DNA from: Aerosticca soli
Lineage (GTDB): Bacteria > Pseudomonadota > Gammaproteobacteria > Xanthomonadales > Rhodanobacteraceae
DNA: 64,000 nt
Direction: 5' to 3'
Assembly (NCBI RefSeq): GCF_003967035.1
Contig: NZ_AP018560.1
Coordinates: 891,001 to 955,000 of the forward strand
Under the pieces are notes generated by a model. The model was given only the letters and a program-made list of their open reading frames with translations. It made no database searches and was not told the DNA's origin. Of the stretch, positions 1-7,727 are shown piece by piece; the stretch's first letter is position 1, and each line of letters starts with the position of its first letter. A program made the position numbers and the translations under genes.

Positions 1-945
1 CTTTGCGTGGCGCCGATGCTGGACTGGACCGATCGCCACTGCCGCTATTTCCATCGCCTGCTGGCGCCGCACGCGCGGCTCTACACCGAGATGGTGACCA
101 GCGCGGCGCTGGTGCGCGGCCATGCCTTGCATCTGCTCGAACACAGCGACGAGGAACGGCCGCTGGCCCTGCAGCTGGGCGGCAGCGACCCGGCCGAACT
201 CGCCGCCGCCGCCCGGCTCGGCGCGGCGGCCGGCTACGATGAGATCAACCTCAACGTCGGTTGTCCTTCCGACCGTGTGCAGTCTGGCCGCTTCGGCGCC
301 TGCCTGATGCGCGAGCCGACGCTGGTCGCCGATTGCGTGCGCGCGATGCGCGGGGCGGTGGACGTGCCGGTGACGGTGAAGTGCCGCCTCGGCGTGGACG
401 ATCAGGACACCTATGCCGATCTGCAGCGCTTCACCGAAGCCGTGCTCGAAGCCGGCGTGCGCACGCTCCTGGTGCATGCGCGCAAGGCCTGGCTCCAGGG
501 CTTGAGTCCGAAGGAAAACCGCGAGATCCCGCCGCTGGACCATGCGCGCGTCTATCGCCTGAAGCGCGAGTTTCCCGAACTCGTCGTGGTGATCAATGGC
601 GGCATCGGCACGGTGGACGAGGCGCGTGCGCATCTGGCGCAGGTCGACGGCGTGATGATCGGCCGCGCCGCCTACCACGACCCCTATTTCCTGGCGCGTC
701 TCGAGCAGGCGCTGTATGGCACGCCGCCGCCCGCGCGCGAGGCGGTGCTGGACCGGCTGCGGCCGTACGCGCAGGCCGAACTGGCACGGGGCACCGCGCT
801 CGCGCACATCACGCGGCACGTGCTCGGGCTCTATCACGGCGAACCTGGCGCGCGTGCCTTCCGGCGCGCCCTGAGCGAGGGCGCGCACCGGTTGGGGGCC
901 GGCTGGGCGCTGGTCGAGCAGGCCCGTCCCGGCCGGGTCGCCTGA
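1..945 (+). CDS. dusA: tRNA-dihydrouridine(20/20a) synthase DusA (5' end outside window)
   Basis: FMN-dependent enzyme that reduces uridines 20/20a in the tRNA D-loop using NADPH. The frame is open to the first base of the window, and the block APMLDWTDRHCR sits at its very start. In DusA this block lies only a few residues after the initiator, so very little is missing; the GTG at 7 is an internal Val rather than the start. Visible motifs are NLNVGCPS with the catalytic Cys (codon 262-264), VKCRLG, the DusA-type block HARKAWLQGLSPKENR, INGGI and MIGRAAYHDPY. These separate it from DusB, which is also present in the window. It is followed by the PepSY-phoPQ genes after 87 bp. A TAGGCT box at 987-992 could start that next transcript. 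Confidence 0.96.
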   Translation, partial: LCVAPMLDWTDRHCRYFHRLLAPHARLYTEMVTSAALVRGHALHLLEHSDEERPLALQLGGSDPAELAAAARLGAAAGYDEINLNVGCPSDRVQSGRFGACLMREPTLVADCVRAMRGAVDVPVTVKCRLGVDDQDTYADLQRFTEAVLEAGVRTLLVHARKAWLQGLSPKENREIPPLDHARVYRLKREFPELVVVINGGIGTVDEARAHLAQVDGVMIGRAAYHDPYFLARLEQALYGTPPPAREAVLDRLRPYAQAELARGTALAHITRHVLGLYHGEPGARAFRRALSEGAHRLGAGWALVEQARPGRVA

Positions 946-1032
946 TCCCGCGTTGGCCGTCCGGTCGGCATTCAGCCATGCCGGGCTAGGCTGCCACGCC
1001 CCACCGGCACACGATTCGGTGACGATCCTTTC

Positions 1033-1320
1033 ATGCGCAAACGCTTATTGATCCTCGTGCTGCCGGCGCTGGCCGGCACGGCCGCGCACGCGGCACGCCA
1101 GGAGCTCTCGCTGGAGCAGGCGGTGGCGCACGTGCAGCAGGAAAGCGGCGGCACCATACTCTCGGCCGACACCCAGCATCGTGGCCGCCGGGTCGAGTAC
1201 CGGATCAAGGTGCTCACTCCCGATGGCCACGTGCGGGTCCTGGCGGTGCCGGCCGACGGCTCCGCCGAATCCACCAAGAGCCCGGCCGGCAACGGCGCGG
1301 GCGGCAAGGAGAAACATTAA
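1033..1320 (+). CDS. small exported PepSY-domain protein
   Basis: 95 aa. An N-terminal signal peptide (MRKRLLILVLPALAGTAAHA, cleavage after AHA) is followed by a single PepSY-like module (LSLEQAVAHVQQ ... ILSADTQHRGRRVEYRIKVL ... VRVLAVPADG). PepSY modules are periplasmic and are often encoded beside two-component systems, where they are thought to modulate the sensor or proteases. The stop is 2 nt before the phoP start, so the two genes are translationally close and probably one operon. The tail is Gly/Lys rich. The function in signalling is inferred from position only. Confidence 0.82.
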   Translation: MRKRLLILVLPALAGTAAHAARQELSLEQAVAHVQQESGGTILSADTQHRGRRVEYRIKVLTPDGHVRVLAVPADGSAESTKSPAGNGAGGKEKH

Positions 1321-1322
1321 AG

Positions 1323-2015
1323 ATGCGCATCCTTCTGGTAGAGGACGAAGCCCCCTTGCGCGAAACTCTGGCCGCGCGCCTGAAACGCGACGGTTTCGCC
1401 GTCGATGCCGCGCAGGACGGCGAGGAAGGCCTGTACATGGGCCGCGAGGTGCCGTTCGACCTCGCCATCATCGACCTCGGCCTGCCCAAGCTGTCGGGCA
1501 TGGACCTGGTCAAGGCCCTGCGCGAGGCCGGGCAGCGCTATCCGATCCTGATCCTCACCGCGCGCGGCAGCTGGCAGGACAAGGTCGAGGGTTTGAAGCA
1601 CGGCGCCGACGACTACATGGTCAAGCCGTTCCACGTCGAGGAGCTTCTGGCGCGGATCAACGCGCTGGTGCGGCGCGCCAGCGGCTGGTCCAAGCCCGTG
1701 CTGACCTGCGGGCCGGTCAAGCTCGACACCACCGCGCAGACGGTCACGGTGGAAGGCAAGCCGGTCGACCTCACCAGCTACGAATACAAGGTGCTCGAAT
1801 ACCTGATGCTGCATGCCGGCGAGCTGGTCTCCAAGGCCGACCTCACCGAGCACATCTACCAGCAGGATTTCGATCGCGACTCCAACGTGCTCGAAGTGTT
1901 CATCGGCCGCCTGCGCCGCAAGCTCGACCCGGAAGGCAGCCTGAAGCCGATCGAAACCGTCCGTGGCCGTGGGTACCGCTTTGCCATCCCGCGCAGCGAC
2001 GGCGACGAGGAGTGA
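1323..2015 (+). CDS. phoP: PhoP-family response regulator
   Basis: 230-aa OmpR/PhoP-type transcription factor. The receiver domain is residues 1-115, with acidic pocket E7/D8, phosphoacceptor D51 (IIDLGLP), T79 and K101 (MVKPF). The C-terminal winged helix runs from about 130 to 225 (LTSYEYKVLEYL ... VRGRGYRF). The segment TARGSWQDKVEGL closely matches the TARESWQDKVE stretch of enterobacterial PhoP, which is why PhoP is preferred over other OmpR members. It lies between a PepSY gene and a PhoQ-like kinase. GGAGAAAC just upstream of the ATG overlaps the end of the PepSY gene and serves as ribosome site. Confidence 0.93.
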   Translation: MRILLVEDEAPLRETLAARLKRDGFAVDAAQDGEEGLYMGREVPFDLAIIDLGLPKLSGMDLVKALREAGQRYPILILTARGSWQDKVEGLKHGADDYMVKPFHVEELLARINALVRRASGWSKPVLTCGPVKLDTTAQTVTVEGKPVDLTSYEYKVLEYLMLHAGELVSKADLTEHIYQQDFDRDSNVLEVFIGRLRRKLDPEGSLKPIETVRGRGYRFAIPRSDGDEE

Positions 2016-3393
2016 CCCGCCGCGCCGGCCGGCCTCGCTGGCCGCGCGCGCGGCGATGGCCACCGGGCTGGTGCTGGCCGGCTTCCTCGGGCTGGTCGGG
2101 CTGACGCTTTCGCGCGCCAGCCACGAGGCGGCGCTCAAGGCGCTGCACGACCGGCTGGAGAACTACCTCATCTCCTACGTGGCCGGCACCGACATCGCCA
2201 GCCGCACCGGCAAGCCCTATCCGCCGGACACCCCGCCCGATCCGCGTTTCTCGCGGCCCGGCTCGGGCCTGTATGCGGTGGCGATCGGCGCGGACGGTTT
2301 CCACTGGGAATCGGCTTCCGCGGTCGGCCGGGACTTCAGCTTCCTGCGGCCGCTGCCGCCGGGACAGAGCGTGTTCGTCGGGCCGGTCGACACCGGCATG
2401 GGACGCATCTACTACTACGCCTACGGCGTGGCTTTCGACAACCCGCCGCGCAAGCCGACCGAGCTCACCTTCATGGTGGCGCAGACCGAAGACCAGTTCG
2501 AGGGCGAGCGGGCGGTGTACCGGCGCACGCTGGTGCTGATGCTGTCGGTGCTGGGGCTGACCTTGATCGTGCTGCAGCTGCTGCTCCTGCGCTGGAGCCT
2601 GACCCCGCTGCGTCGCGTGGCCAGCGACATGAGCCGGGTCGAGCGCGGCGAGAGCGAGCACCTGGACAGCCAGTATCCGATCGAGCTCACCACCCTCACC
2701 GGCCGCATCAACAGCTTCATCGACAACGAGCGCGAGCAGCGCGAACGCACGCGCAACACCCTGGCCGATCTCGCGCACAGCCTGAAGACGCCGCTGGCGG
2801 TGATCCGTTCGCGGCTGGAATCCGGCGACGACGATGCCAGCCTGCGTGCCGACATCCTTGCCCAGGTCCAGCGCATGGATGAACTCGTCGCCTACCAGCT
2901 CGCGCGGGCGGCGACCTCGGGCCGGCAGACTTTCGCCGCCGCGGTGCCGGTGGCTGGACATGCCGAGGACCTGGTCCGCAGTCTGGAGAAGGTCTACGCG
3001 GCGAAAAACCTCCTGTGCGAGTTCGACATCGAGCCCGGTGCCGTGTTCTACGGCGAAACCGGCGATCTGCTCGAACTGTTGGGCAACCTGCTGGAAAACG
3101 CCTTCAAGTGGGCCAGGCACCACGTGTTGCTGGTGGTGCGCATGCACCCCGAACCCGGCCGGTCACGCCCGGGCCTCGAGCTCAGTGTGGAGGACGACGG
3201 CCCCGGCATTCCGCCCGAGCAGGTGGAGCGCGTGCTGCAACGAGGCGTGCGCGGCGACGAGCGCGTCCAGGGCCATGGCATCGGGCTTTCGATCGTGCAG
3301 GATCTGGTCAAGGCCTATCACGGCGAACTGGTGGTCGACCGCTCGCCGGAATTCGGCGGTGCGCGCTTCAGCGTGCGTCTGCCCGCCTCGTGA
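1963..3393 (+). CDS. phoQ: PhoQ-like sensor histidine kinase
   Basis: Membrane kinase partner of the preceding regulator. From the 1963 ATG it has 476 aa: TM1 near residues 34-50, a periplasmic sensor of about 135 aa, TM2 near 188-210 (VLMLSVLGLTLIVLQLLLL), a HAMP-like linker, a HisKA helix with phosphorylated H272 (LADLAHSLKTPLAVI), N box (LLGNLLENAFKWA) and G boxes (EDDGPGIP, GHGIGLSIV). The start is uncertain: the 1963 ATG overlaps phoP by 53 nt; in-frame TTG at 1981 and ATG at 2056 are alternatives, and the last would begin right at TM1. Unlike most HisKA kinases the motif reads AHSLKTPL rather than SHELRTPL, as is usual for PhoQ. The ligand is unknown. Confidence 0.9.
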   Translation: MAVGTALPSRAATATRSDPPRRPASLAARAAMATGLVLAGFLGLVGLTLSRASHEAALKALHDRLENYLISYVAGTDIASRTGKPYPPDTPPDPRFSRPGSGLYAVAIGADGFHWESASAVGRDFSFLRPLPPGQSVFVGPVDTGMGRIYYYAYGVAFDNPPRKPTELTFMVAQTEDQFEGERAVYRRTLVLMLSVLGLTLIVLQLLLLRWSLTPLRRVASDMSRVERGESEHLDSQYPIELTTLTGRINSFIDNEREQRERTRNTLADLAHSLKTPLAVIRSRLESGDDDASLRADILAQVQRMDELVAYQLARAATSGRQTFAAAVPVAGHAEDLVRSLEKVYAAKNLLCEFDIEPGAVFYGETGDLLELLGNLLENAFKWARHHVLLVVRMHPEPGRSRPGLELSVEDDGPGIPPEQVERVLQRGVRGDERVQGHGIGLSIVQDLVKAYHGELVVDRSPEFGGARFSVRLPAS

Positions 3394-3418
3394 GCGCCAG
3401 GGCGGCGCCCGCCCGTGG

Positions 3419-3724
3419 TTACTGGATCGAGCCCGGCAGCAAGGAAGGCCAGCCGCGGCCGCTGCGGTGCGTGGCGGGCGCGTAGGGCGTCGCGGCGGCC
3501 GGCTCGCCGGCGCTGGCCGGAGGCGGTGAGCGGTCGTCACCGCGCGCCCCGCTGGCATGGCCCAGGTTCATGAGGTCGACCGGCGAGGCGCCATCCCGGC
3601 TCGCATCGTTCGCGCCGTGGCTGCCCGAATCCTGCAGGCTGTCTTCGACGGCATGGGCCGTGCCGAGAAGACCGAGCGCGAGCGCGCCTCCGATCAAGAG
3701 CTGCCGGGCAAGCATTGTCGTCAT
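3419..3724 (-). CDS. small exported protein of unknown function
   Basis: 101 aa, not recognised. The ATG at 3724 gives a convincing signal peptide (MTTMLARQLLIGGALALGLL, then GTAHA/V). The mature part is about 75 aa, polar, and rich in Ser, Asp, Gly, Ala and Pro, with no Cys and no predicted domain. A longer reading frame extends upstream to 4087, but that extension lies antisense to birA and has the composition of a high-GC shadow, so it is left out. It converges on phoQ (25 bp between stops) and diverges from birA. The signal peptide is the main evidence that it is real. Confidence 0.55.
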   Translation of the reverse strand: MTTMLARQLLIGGALALGLLGTAHAVEDSLQDSGSHGANDASRDGASPVDLMNLGHASGARGDDRSPPPASAGEPAAATPYAPATHRSGRGWPSLLPGSIQ

Positions 3725-3796
3725 TCCGTGAAACCCACCGTCGCCGCATGCTGGCAGAAACGCCGCCCGGCTGCCAGTGCGCCCCTGCGCGGGCTT

Positions 3797-3802
3797 TAGA
3801 AT
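3797..3802 (+). promoter_or_regulatory. -10 box of birA (leaderless-type)
   Basis: TAGAAT lies 7 nt before the ATG at 3810, which would put the transcription start on or beside the initiator codon. No convincing -35 box was found. The same geometry occurs before dusB and hemW. Confidence 0.45.
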
Positions 3803-3809
3803 GCCCCTC

Positions 3810-4811
3810 ATGTCGATGCCATCCTTTCCTGGTGCGTCTGCGTCCGATGCCGCCGCACGCGACCTGCTCGCCGCGCTGGCTTCCGGGCATCCTGTCGATA
3901 CCGCGGCGCTGGCACGGCGGCTCGGTCTCGGAGAGCCGGCGCTGCTGGCCGTGGCCGAGTCGCTGCGCGCCCGTGGTCTGCCGCTCGCGCGCACGGACGA
4001 GGGTCTGCGGCTGCCTTGGCCGCTCGAATGGCTCGATGCGCAGGCGATCCGTGCCGCGTTGCCGCCGGCTCTGCGTGAGCTTGCCATCGAGGTTCACTGG
4101 GAGCTCGATTCCACCTCCAGCGAGCTGCTGCGTCGCGTCGGCGACATCGCCGACGAGAGCTTCGTGCTGGCCGAGACGCAGAGCGCCGGGCGCGGTCGCC
4201 GCGGGCGGCACTGGCTGTCGCCGCCCGGCCTCAATCTCTATCTTTCCTGCCGCAAGCGCTTCGCGCGGGAGCCGGCGGCGCTGACGGGGCTGTCGCTGGC
4301 CGTCGGCGTGATGGTGGTGCAGGCGCTGGCGCGGTTCGGCCTGAGCGGACTCGGGCTCAAGTGGCCCAACGACGTCGTCGCCGAGGACGGCAAGCTCGCC
4401 GGCATCCTGGTCGAGCTCGCCGGCGAGCGCGGGCAGGGATGTGCGGCGGTGATCGGCATCGGGCTCAACGTGCGGCTGACGGGCGAACTCAAGGCGCAGA
4501 TTGGCCAGCCGGCTTGCGATCTCGCCACGCTCTGCGGCGGCCGGCCGCCCGCGCGCAACCGCGTCGCCGCCGCCTTGATCGAAGCCTTGCACGAAGGGCT
4601 GCACACCTTCGATGTCCAGGGGTTCGGCGCGTTTCGCGCGGCCTATGCCGCCTGCGACGTGTTGCGGGGCCGCGCGCTGCGGCTTTCCGGGGCCGTGCCG
4701 GCCGAGGAGGGTGTCGGCGCCGGCGTGGACGCGCGCGGCGCGCTGCTGCTGCGCACCGCGCACGGTCTTGTGCCGGTCGACAGCGGCGAGGTTACGGTGC
4801 GCCCGGCATGA
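3810..4811 (+). CDS. birA: bifunctional biotin-protein ligase / biotin operon repressor BirA
   Basis: 333 aa. Activates biotin to biotinyl-AMP and transfers it to the carboxylase biotin carrier. An N-terminal helix-turn-helix (DTAALARRLGLGEPALLAVAE) can also repress biotin genes. Motifs: GRGRRGRHW (biotinyl-AMP loop), LKWPNDVV, GKLAGILVE and GIGLNV, with a C-terminal SH3-like domain around residues 280-330. In-frame starts exist at 3777, 3801 and 3810; 3810 is preferred because a TAGAAT box at 3797-3802 would place transcription start there. The stop overlaps the coaX start (ATGA), so the two are co-translated. Confidence 0.94.
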   Translation: MSMPSFPGASASDAAARDLLAALASGHPVDTAALARRLGLGEPALLAVAESLRARGLPLARTDEGLRLPWPLEWLDAQAIRAALPPALRELAIEVHWELDSTSSELLRRVGDIADESFVLAETQSAGRGRRGRHWLSPPGLNLYLSCRKRFAREPAALTGLSLAVGVMVVQALARFGLSGLGLKWPNDVVAEDGKLAGILVELAGERGQGCAAVIGIGLNVRLTGELKAQIGQPACDLATLCGGRPPARNRVAAALIEALHEGLHTFDVQGFGAFRAAYAACDVLRGRALRLSGAVPAEEGVGAGVDARGALLLRTAHGLVPVDSGEVTVRPA

Positions 4812-5563
4812 GGTTGCTGCTCGATCTGGGCAACACGCGGCTCAAATGGGCGCTGCAGGACGACGCCGCGCGGGATTGGCTGGCGCGCGGCACGGCCGCC
4901 TGGGAGGCCGGCATGGAGGGCGTGCTCGCCGAGGCCTGGCGTGGCCGTCCGGCGGTGAGCCAGGTGCTCGGCGCCTCGGTGGTGGATGTCGGACGCGAGG
5001 CGCAGATCGCCCGCTGCGTGACGCAGATCTTCGGTCGGACGCCCTCCTGGGTGCGCACACCGGCCACGGCCGGCGGCGTGCGCAACGGCTATGCCGAGCC
5101 CGCACGGCTGGGCGTGGACCGCTTCCTGGCCATGCTTGCCGCGCATGCCGATGCGCTGGGCGACTGCATCCTGGTCGGCGTCGGTACCGCGCTCACCCTC
5201 GATGCCTTGACCGCGGGCGGCGAGCACCTGGGCGGGCTGATCGCGCCGGGGCCGCAGCTCATGCAGCGCAGCCTGCTCGGCGCCACCGCCCGTGTCCGTC
5301 CGCAAGGTCCGGGGCGGGTGGTGGAGGCGGCCGACAACACCGCCGATGCGGTGACTTCCGGCTGCTGGCTGGCGGCGGCTGCGCTGGTCGAGCGTTTCGC
5401 CGCGCGCATGTCGGCCCGGCTGGGCGGCGCCGCCCTGGTCGCCATCGACGGCGGCGATGCGGACGCACTGATCCGGCTGCTGCCCGGACCGGTCCGGCGC
5501 CGGCACGACAGCGTGCTGCATGGTCTTGCCGTGTGGGCGCGCGCTGTCGGGGACGCGCGTTAG
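4808..5563 (+). CDS. coaX: type III pantothenate kinase CoaX
   Basis: 251 aa. ATP-dependent phosphorylation of pantothenate, the first step of CoA synthesis; the type III form needs a monovalent cation and is not feedback inhibited by CoA. ASKHA-fold motifs: the N-terminal phosphate loop LLLDLGNTRLKW, GVDRFLAMLAA with the catalytic Asp, VGVGTALTLDAL, GGLIAPG, TTSG-like DAVTSG and IDGGDA. The ATG overlaps the birA stop by 4 nt. The birA-coaX order is common in this group of bacteria. Confidence 0.94.
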   Translation: MRLLLDLGNTRLKWALQDDAARDWLARGTAAWEAGMEGVLAEAWRGRPAVSQVLGASVVDVGREAQIARCVTQIFGRTPSWVRTPATAGGVRNGYAEPARLGVDRFLAMLAAHADALGDCILVGVGTALTLDALTAGGEHLGGLIAPGPQLMQRSLLGATARVRPQGPGRVVEAADNTADAVTSGCWLAAAALVERFAARMSARLGGAALVAIDGGDADALIRLLPGPVRRRHDSVLHGLAVWARAVGDAR

Positions 5564-5611
5564 ACTGCGGCGACGCCGGCCGGCGCGCCAGCTTGGGTTT
5601 CGGGGAAGGGG

Positions 5612-6400
5612 ATGTTGCTGCGCTTGATTTTCGTGCTGCTGGTGGCGCTGAACATCGCGGTCGGCGCCTGGCTGTGGCTGGGGCGCGAAGACGGCTACGT
5701 GCCTGCCCCCAGCGACCCCGGCGTGCCCCGGCTCGCCTTGTTGGCCGAGCGTCCGGCGCCGGCGGCTTCAGCCCCTCCGCCGGCGGCCGCGCCGCATGCC
5801 GCTGGCAGTGCGCCGGCCGTGGCTTCGGTGGCGGCCGTCGGCGTGGCCGGATCCGCGCCTGCGCCGGCCACCACGACCGCCGTCCTTCCGGTTGCCGCCG
5901 CATCGCTCGCCCCGGCGCCGGCCCCGGCCGGTCCGCTGCAGACGCATCGCTATGCCTGCGTCGCGATCGGCCCCTTCGAGAACGCACAGGCGTTGCATGC
6001 GGCCCGTGCGCGGCTGGCGCCGCACGCAGCCAAATTGCGTTCCCGCCAGGAGCGGTCCGTGCAAAGTCGCGGTTGGTGGGTGTTCTTGCCCGCCGCCAGC
6101 CGCGCGCAGGCGCAGGGCCTCGCGGCGCGACTGGAGGCCGCCCACGTGGGCGATCACTTCCTGGTCGGCGGCGGCGATCAGCCCAATGCCGTCTCGCTCG
6201 GTCTGTTCAAGGACCCGGCCAATGCGCGCAAGCGTCGCGACGAGGTGGCGGCGGCCGGCTTCGCGGCGCAGATGGTCGAGCGCACCGAGCCGGTGACCGA
6301 ATACTGGCTGGACGTCGCCACCGAGCCTCCGCAGGGCGAGTCGGTGCTGAAGCGGCTGCGCGCCGAGGGCATGGGTTCGCACAGCACCAGCTGCTTCTGA
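5612..6400 (+). CDS. membrane-anchored SPOR-domain protein
   Basis: 262 aa. One N-terminal membrane helix (LLRLIFVLLVALNIAVGAWL), then a long Ala/Pro-rich linker (about residues 35-110) and a C-terminal SPOR-like module (YACVAIGPFENAQALHAARA ... GLFKDPANARKRRDEVAAAG ... TEYWLDV). SPOR domains bind denuded peptidoglycan glycan, usually at the division site. The topology is single-pass with the SPOR domain in the periplasm. It follows coaX by 48 bp, and a TAGACT box at 5561-5566 could give it its own promoter. Confidence 0.82.
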   Translation: MLLRLIFVLLVALNIAVGAWLWLGREDGYVPAPSDPGVPRLALLAERPAPAASAPPPAAAPHAAGSAPAVASVAAVGVAGSAPAPATTTAVLPVAAASLAPAPAPAGPLQTHRYACVAIGPFENAQALHAARARLAPHAAKLRSRQERSVQSRGWWVFLPAASRAQAQGLAARLEAAHVGDHFLVGGGDQPNAVSLGLFKDPANARKRRDEVAAAGFAAQMVERTEPVTEYWLDVATEPPQGESVLKRLRAEGMGSHSTSCF

Positions 6401-6423
6401 AAAACACCGACCCGAGGCACTGC

Positions 6424-6429
6424 TAGAAT
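6424..6429 (+). promoter_or_regulatory. -10 box of tRNA-Thr
   Basis: TAGAAT 12 nt before the mature tRNA 5' end and followed by a GC-rich discriminator. No good -35 hexamer was found at 16-18 bp upstream. Confidence 0.45.
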
Positions 6430-6441
6430 GCCGCCCCCTGT

Positions 6442-6514
6442 GCCGGCATAGCTCAGTTGGTAGAGCAACCGCCTTGTAAGCGGTAGGTCGTCCGTTCGAG
6501 TCGGACTGTCGGCA
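6442..6514 (+). tRNA. tRNA-Thr, anticodon TGT
   Basis: A full 73-nt cloverleaf can be drawn. The acceptor stem GCCGGCA pairs with TGTCGGC (one G-T pair), the D arm contains AGCTCAGTTGGTAGAGC, and the anticodon stem ACCGC/GCGGT encloses the loop CTTGTAA with anticodon TGT at 6475-6477. The T arm is GTCCG-TTCGAGT-CGGAC and A6514 is the discriminator. CCA is not encoded. No duplicated tRNA 3' end was seen downstream, so there is no sign of an integrated element. Confidence 0.97.
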
Positions 6515-6531
6515 TGTCCCTTGGGCATCCT

Positions 6532-6610
6532 GCGGCGCGGTGCATGACCGCGCCGCGCTCCATGAATCTGAGGGCTTACGCCCTGGATGCAGTGCCGGGG
6601 CATCCTGCCC
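6532..6610 (+). other. three consecutive hairpins between tRNA-Thr and arginase
   Basis: The first hairpin has perfect 10-bp arms GCGGCGCGGT / ACCGCGCCGC (6532-6541 and 6547-6556, loop GCATG). Two shorter ones follow: AGGGC/GCCCT (6571-6584) and GGGCA/TGCCC (6598-6610). None has a U tract, so a classical terminator is not supported. They may protect or process the tRNA 3' trailer, or form the 5' leader of the arginase mRNA. No known riboswitch was recognised. Confidence 0.4.
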
Positions 6611-6703
6611 ACGGACAGGAGGCGCTGAATCGATCGGCGCTTCCCTTACTCGGTTTTCCGCGGTCCGTATGGGCCGCCTTTTGACAGGCCGGAGGTGTTG
6701 TCC

Positions 6704-7615
6704 ATGCCGCGTGCGGTTTCCTTGATCGGCGTGCCGACCGACATCGGTGCCGCCCACCGCGGCGCCTCGATGGGGCCGGAGGCCCTGCGGGTGGCGCAGC
6801 TCGACCAGCGCCTGGCGCGGATGGGTCTGGACGTGTGCGATCGCGGCAACCTGCACGGTCCGTTCAATCCCTGGCAGCCGCCGCAGGACGGCTATCGCCA
6901 TCTGGAAGAGGTGATCGCCTGGAACCGGGCCCTGCACGATGCGGTGCGGGCGGAGCTTGCGCAGGAGCGGCTGCCGATCGTGCTCGGCGGCGATCACAGT
7001 CTGGCGATCGGCTCGATCAGCGCGGTGGCGCGACATTGCCGCATGCACGGCAAGCGCCTGCGGGTGCTGTGGCTGGATGCGCATGCCGACGCCAACACCT
7101 CGTCGAGCACGCCATCGGGCAACGTGCACGGCATGCCGGTCGCCTGCCTGTGCGGCACCGGTCCGGCCGGGCTGGTCGAGATCGGAGGTCAGGTGCCGGC
7201 GGTGGACGCCGCGGCGTTCCGCCAGATCGGCATCCGTTCGGTGGACGAAGGCGAAAAACGCCTGGTGCGCGAGGCCGGGCTCGTCATCTTCGACATGCGC
7301 CACATCGACGAGGTCGGCATGCGCCGCACGATGGAGGAGGCGCTGGCCGGGGTGGACGACAACACCCACCTGCACGTGAGTTTCGACGTCGACTTTCTGG
7401 ATCCGGCGATCGCTCCCGGGGTCGGCACCGCGGTGCGCGGTGGCCCGACCTACCGCGAGTCGCAGCTGTGCATGGAGATGATCGCCGACACCGGCCGGCT
7501 CGGCTCGCTCGACATCGTCGAGCTCAATCCCGCCTTCGACAAGCGCAACCAGACCGCGCGGCTGGCGGTGGATCTGGTCGAGTCGCTGTTCGGCAAGTCC
7601 ATCCTGATCCGCTAG
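6704..7615 (+). CDS. rocF: arginase (ureohydrolase family)
   Basis: 303 aa. Mn-dependent hydrolysis of L-arginine to ornithine and urea. Manganese ligands are visible in GGDHSLAIGS, WLDAHADANT and SFDVDFLDP. SGNVHGMPVA follows the second motif and is typical of arginase rather than agmatinase. The length fits bacterial RocF enzymes. The start is fixed by GGAGG at 6691-6695, 8 nt before the ATG; an in-frame GTG at 6695 lies on that site and is not credible. It stands alone, with no other arginine-catabolism gene beside it. Confidence 0.92.
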   Translation: MPRAVSLIGVPTDIGAAHRGASMGPEALRVAQLDQRLARMGLDVCDRGNLHGPFNPWQPPQDGYRHLEEVIAWNRALHDAVRAELAQERLPIVLGGDHSLAIGSISAVARHCRMHGKRLRVLWLDAHADANTSSSTPSGNVHGMPVACLCGTGPAGLVEIGGQVPAVDAAAFRQIGIRSVDEGEKRLVREAGLVIFDMRHIDEVGMRRTMEEALAGVDDNTHLHVSFDVDFLDPAIAPGVGTAVRGGPTYRESQLCMEMIADTGRLGSLDIVELNPAFDKRNQTARLAVDLVESLFGKSILIR

Positions 7616-7727
7616 CCGCTGCCGCAGCGCGCCTTGCCCGGCCGCGGCGGCTTCTTCTACGCTGCGGTTTTCGCGGTTCCGCCGCATCCTGCGCGCGGGC
7701 CGACACCGCCCGAGGGGGAACCCACGC

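Noticed and set aside
6442-6703. Integrated element at tRNA-Thr
   Set aside because: No repeat of the tRNA 3' end and no integrase or phage gene downstream.
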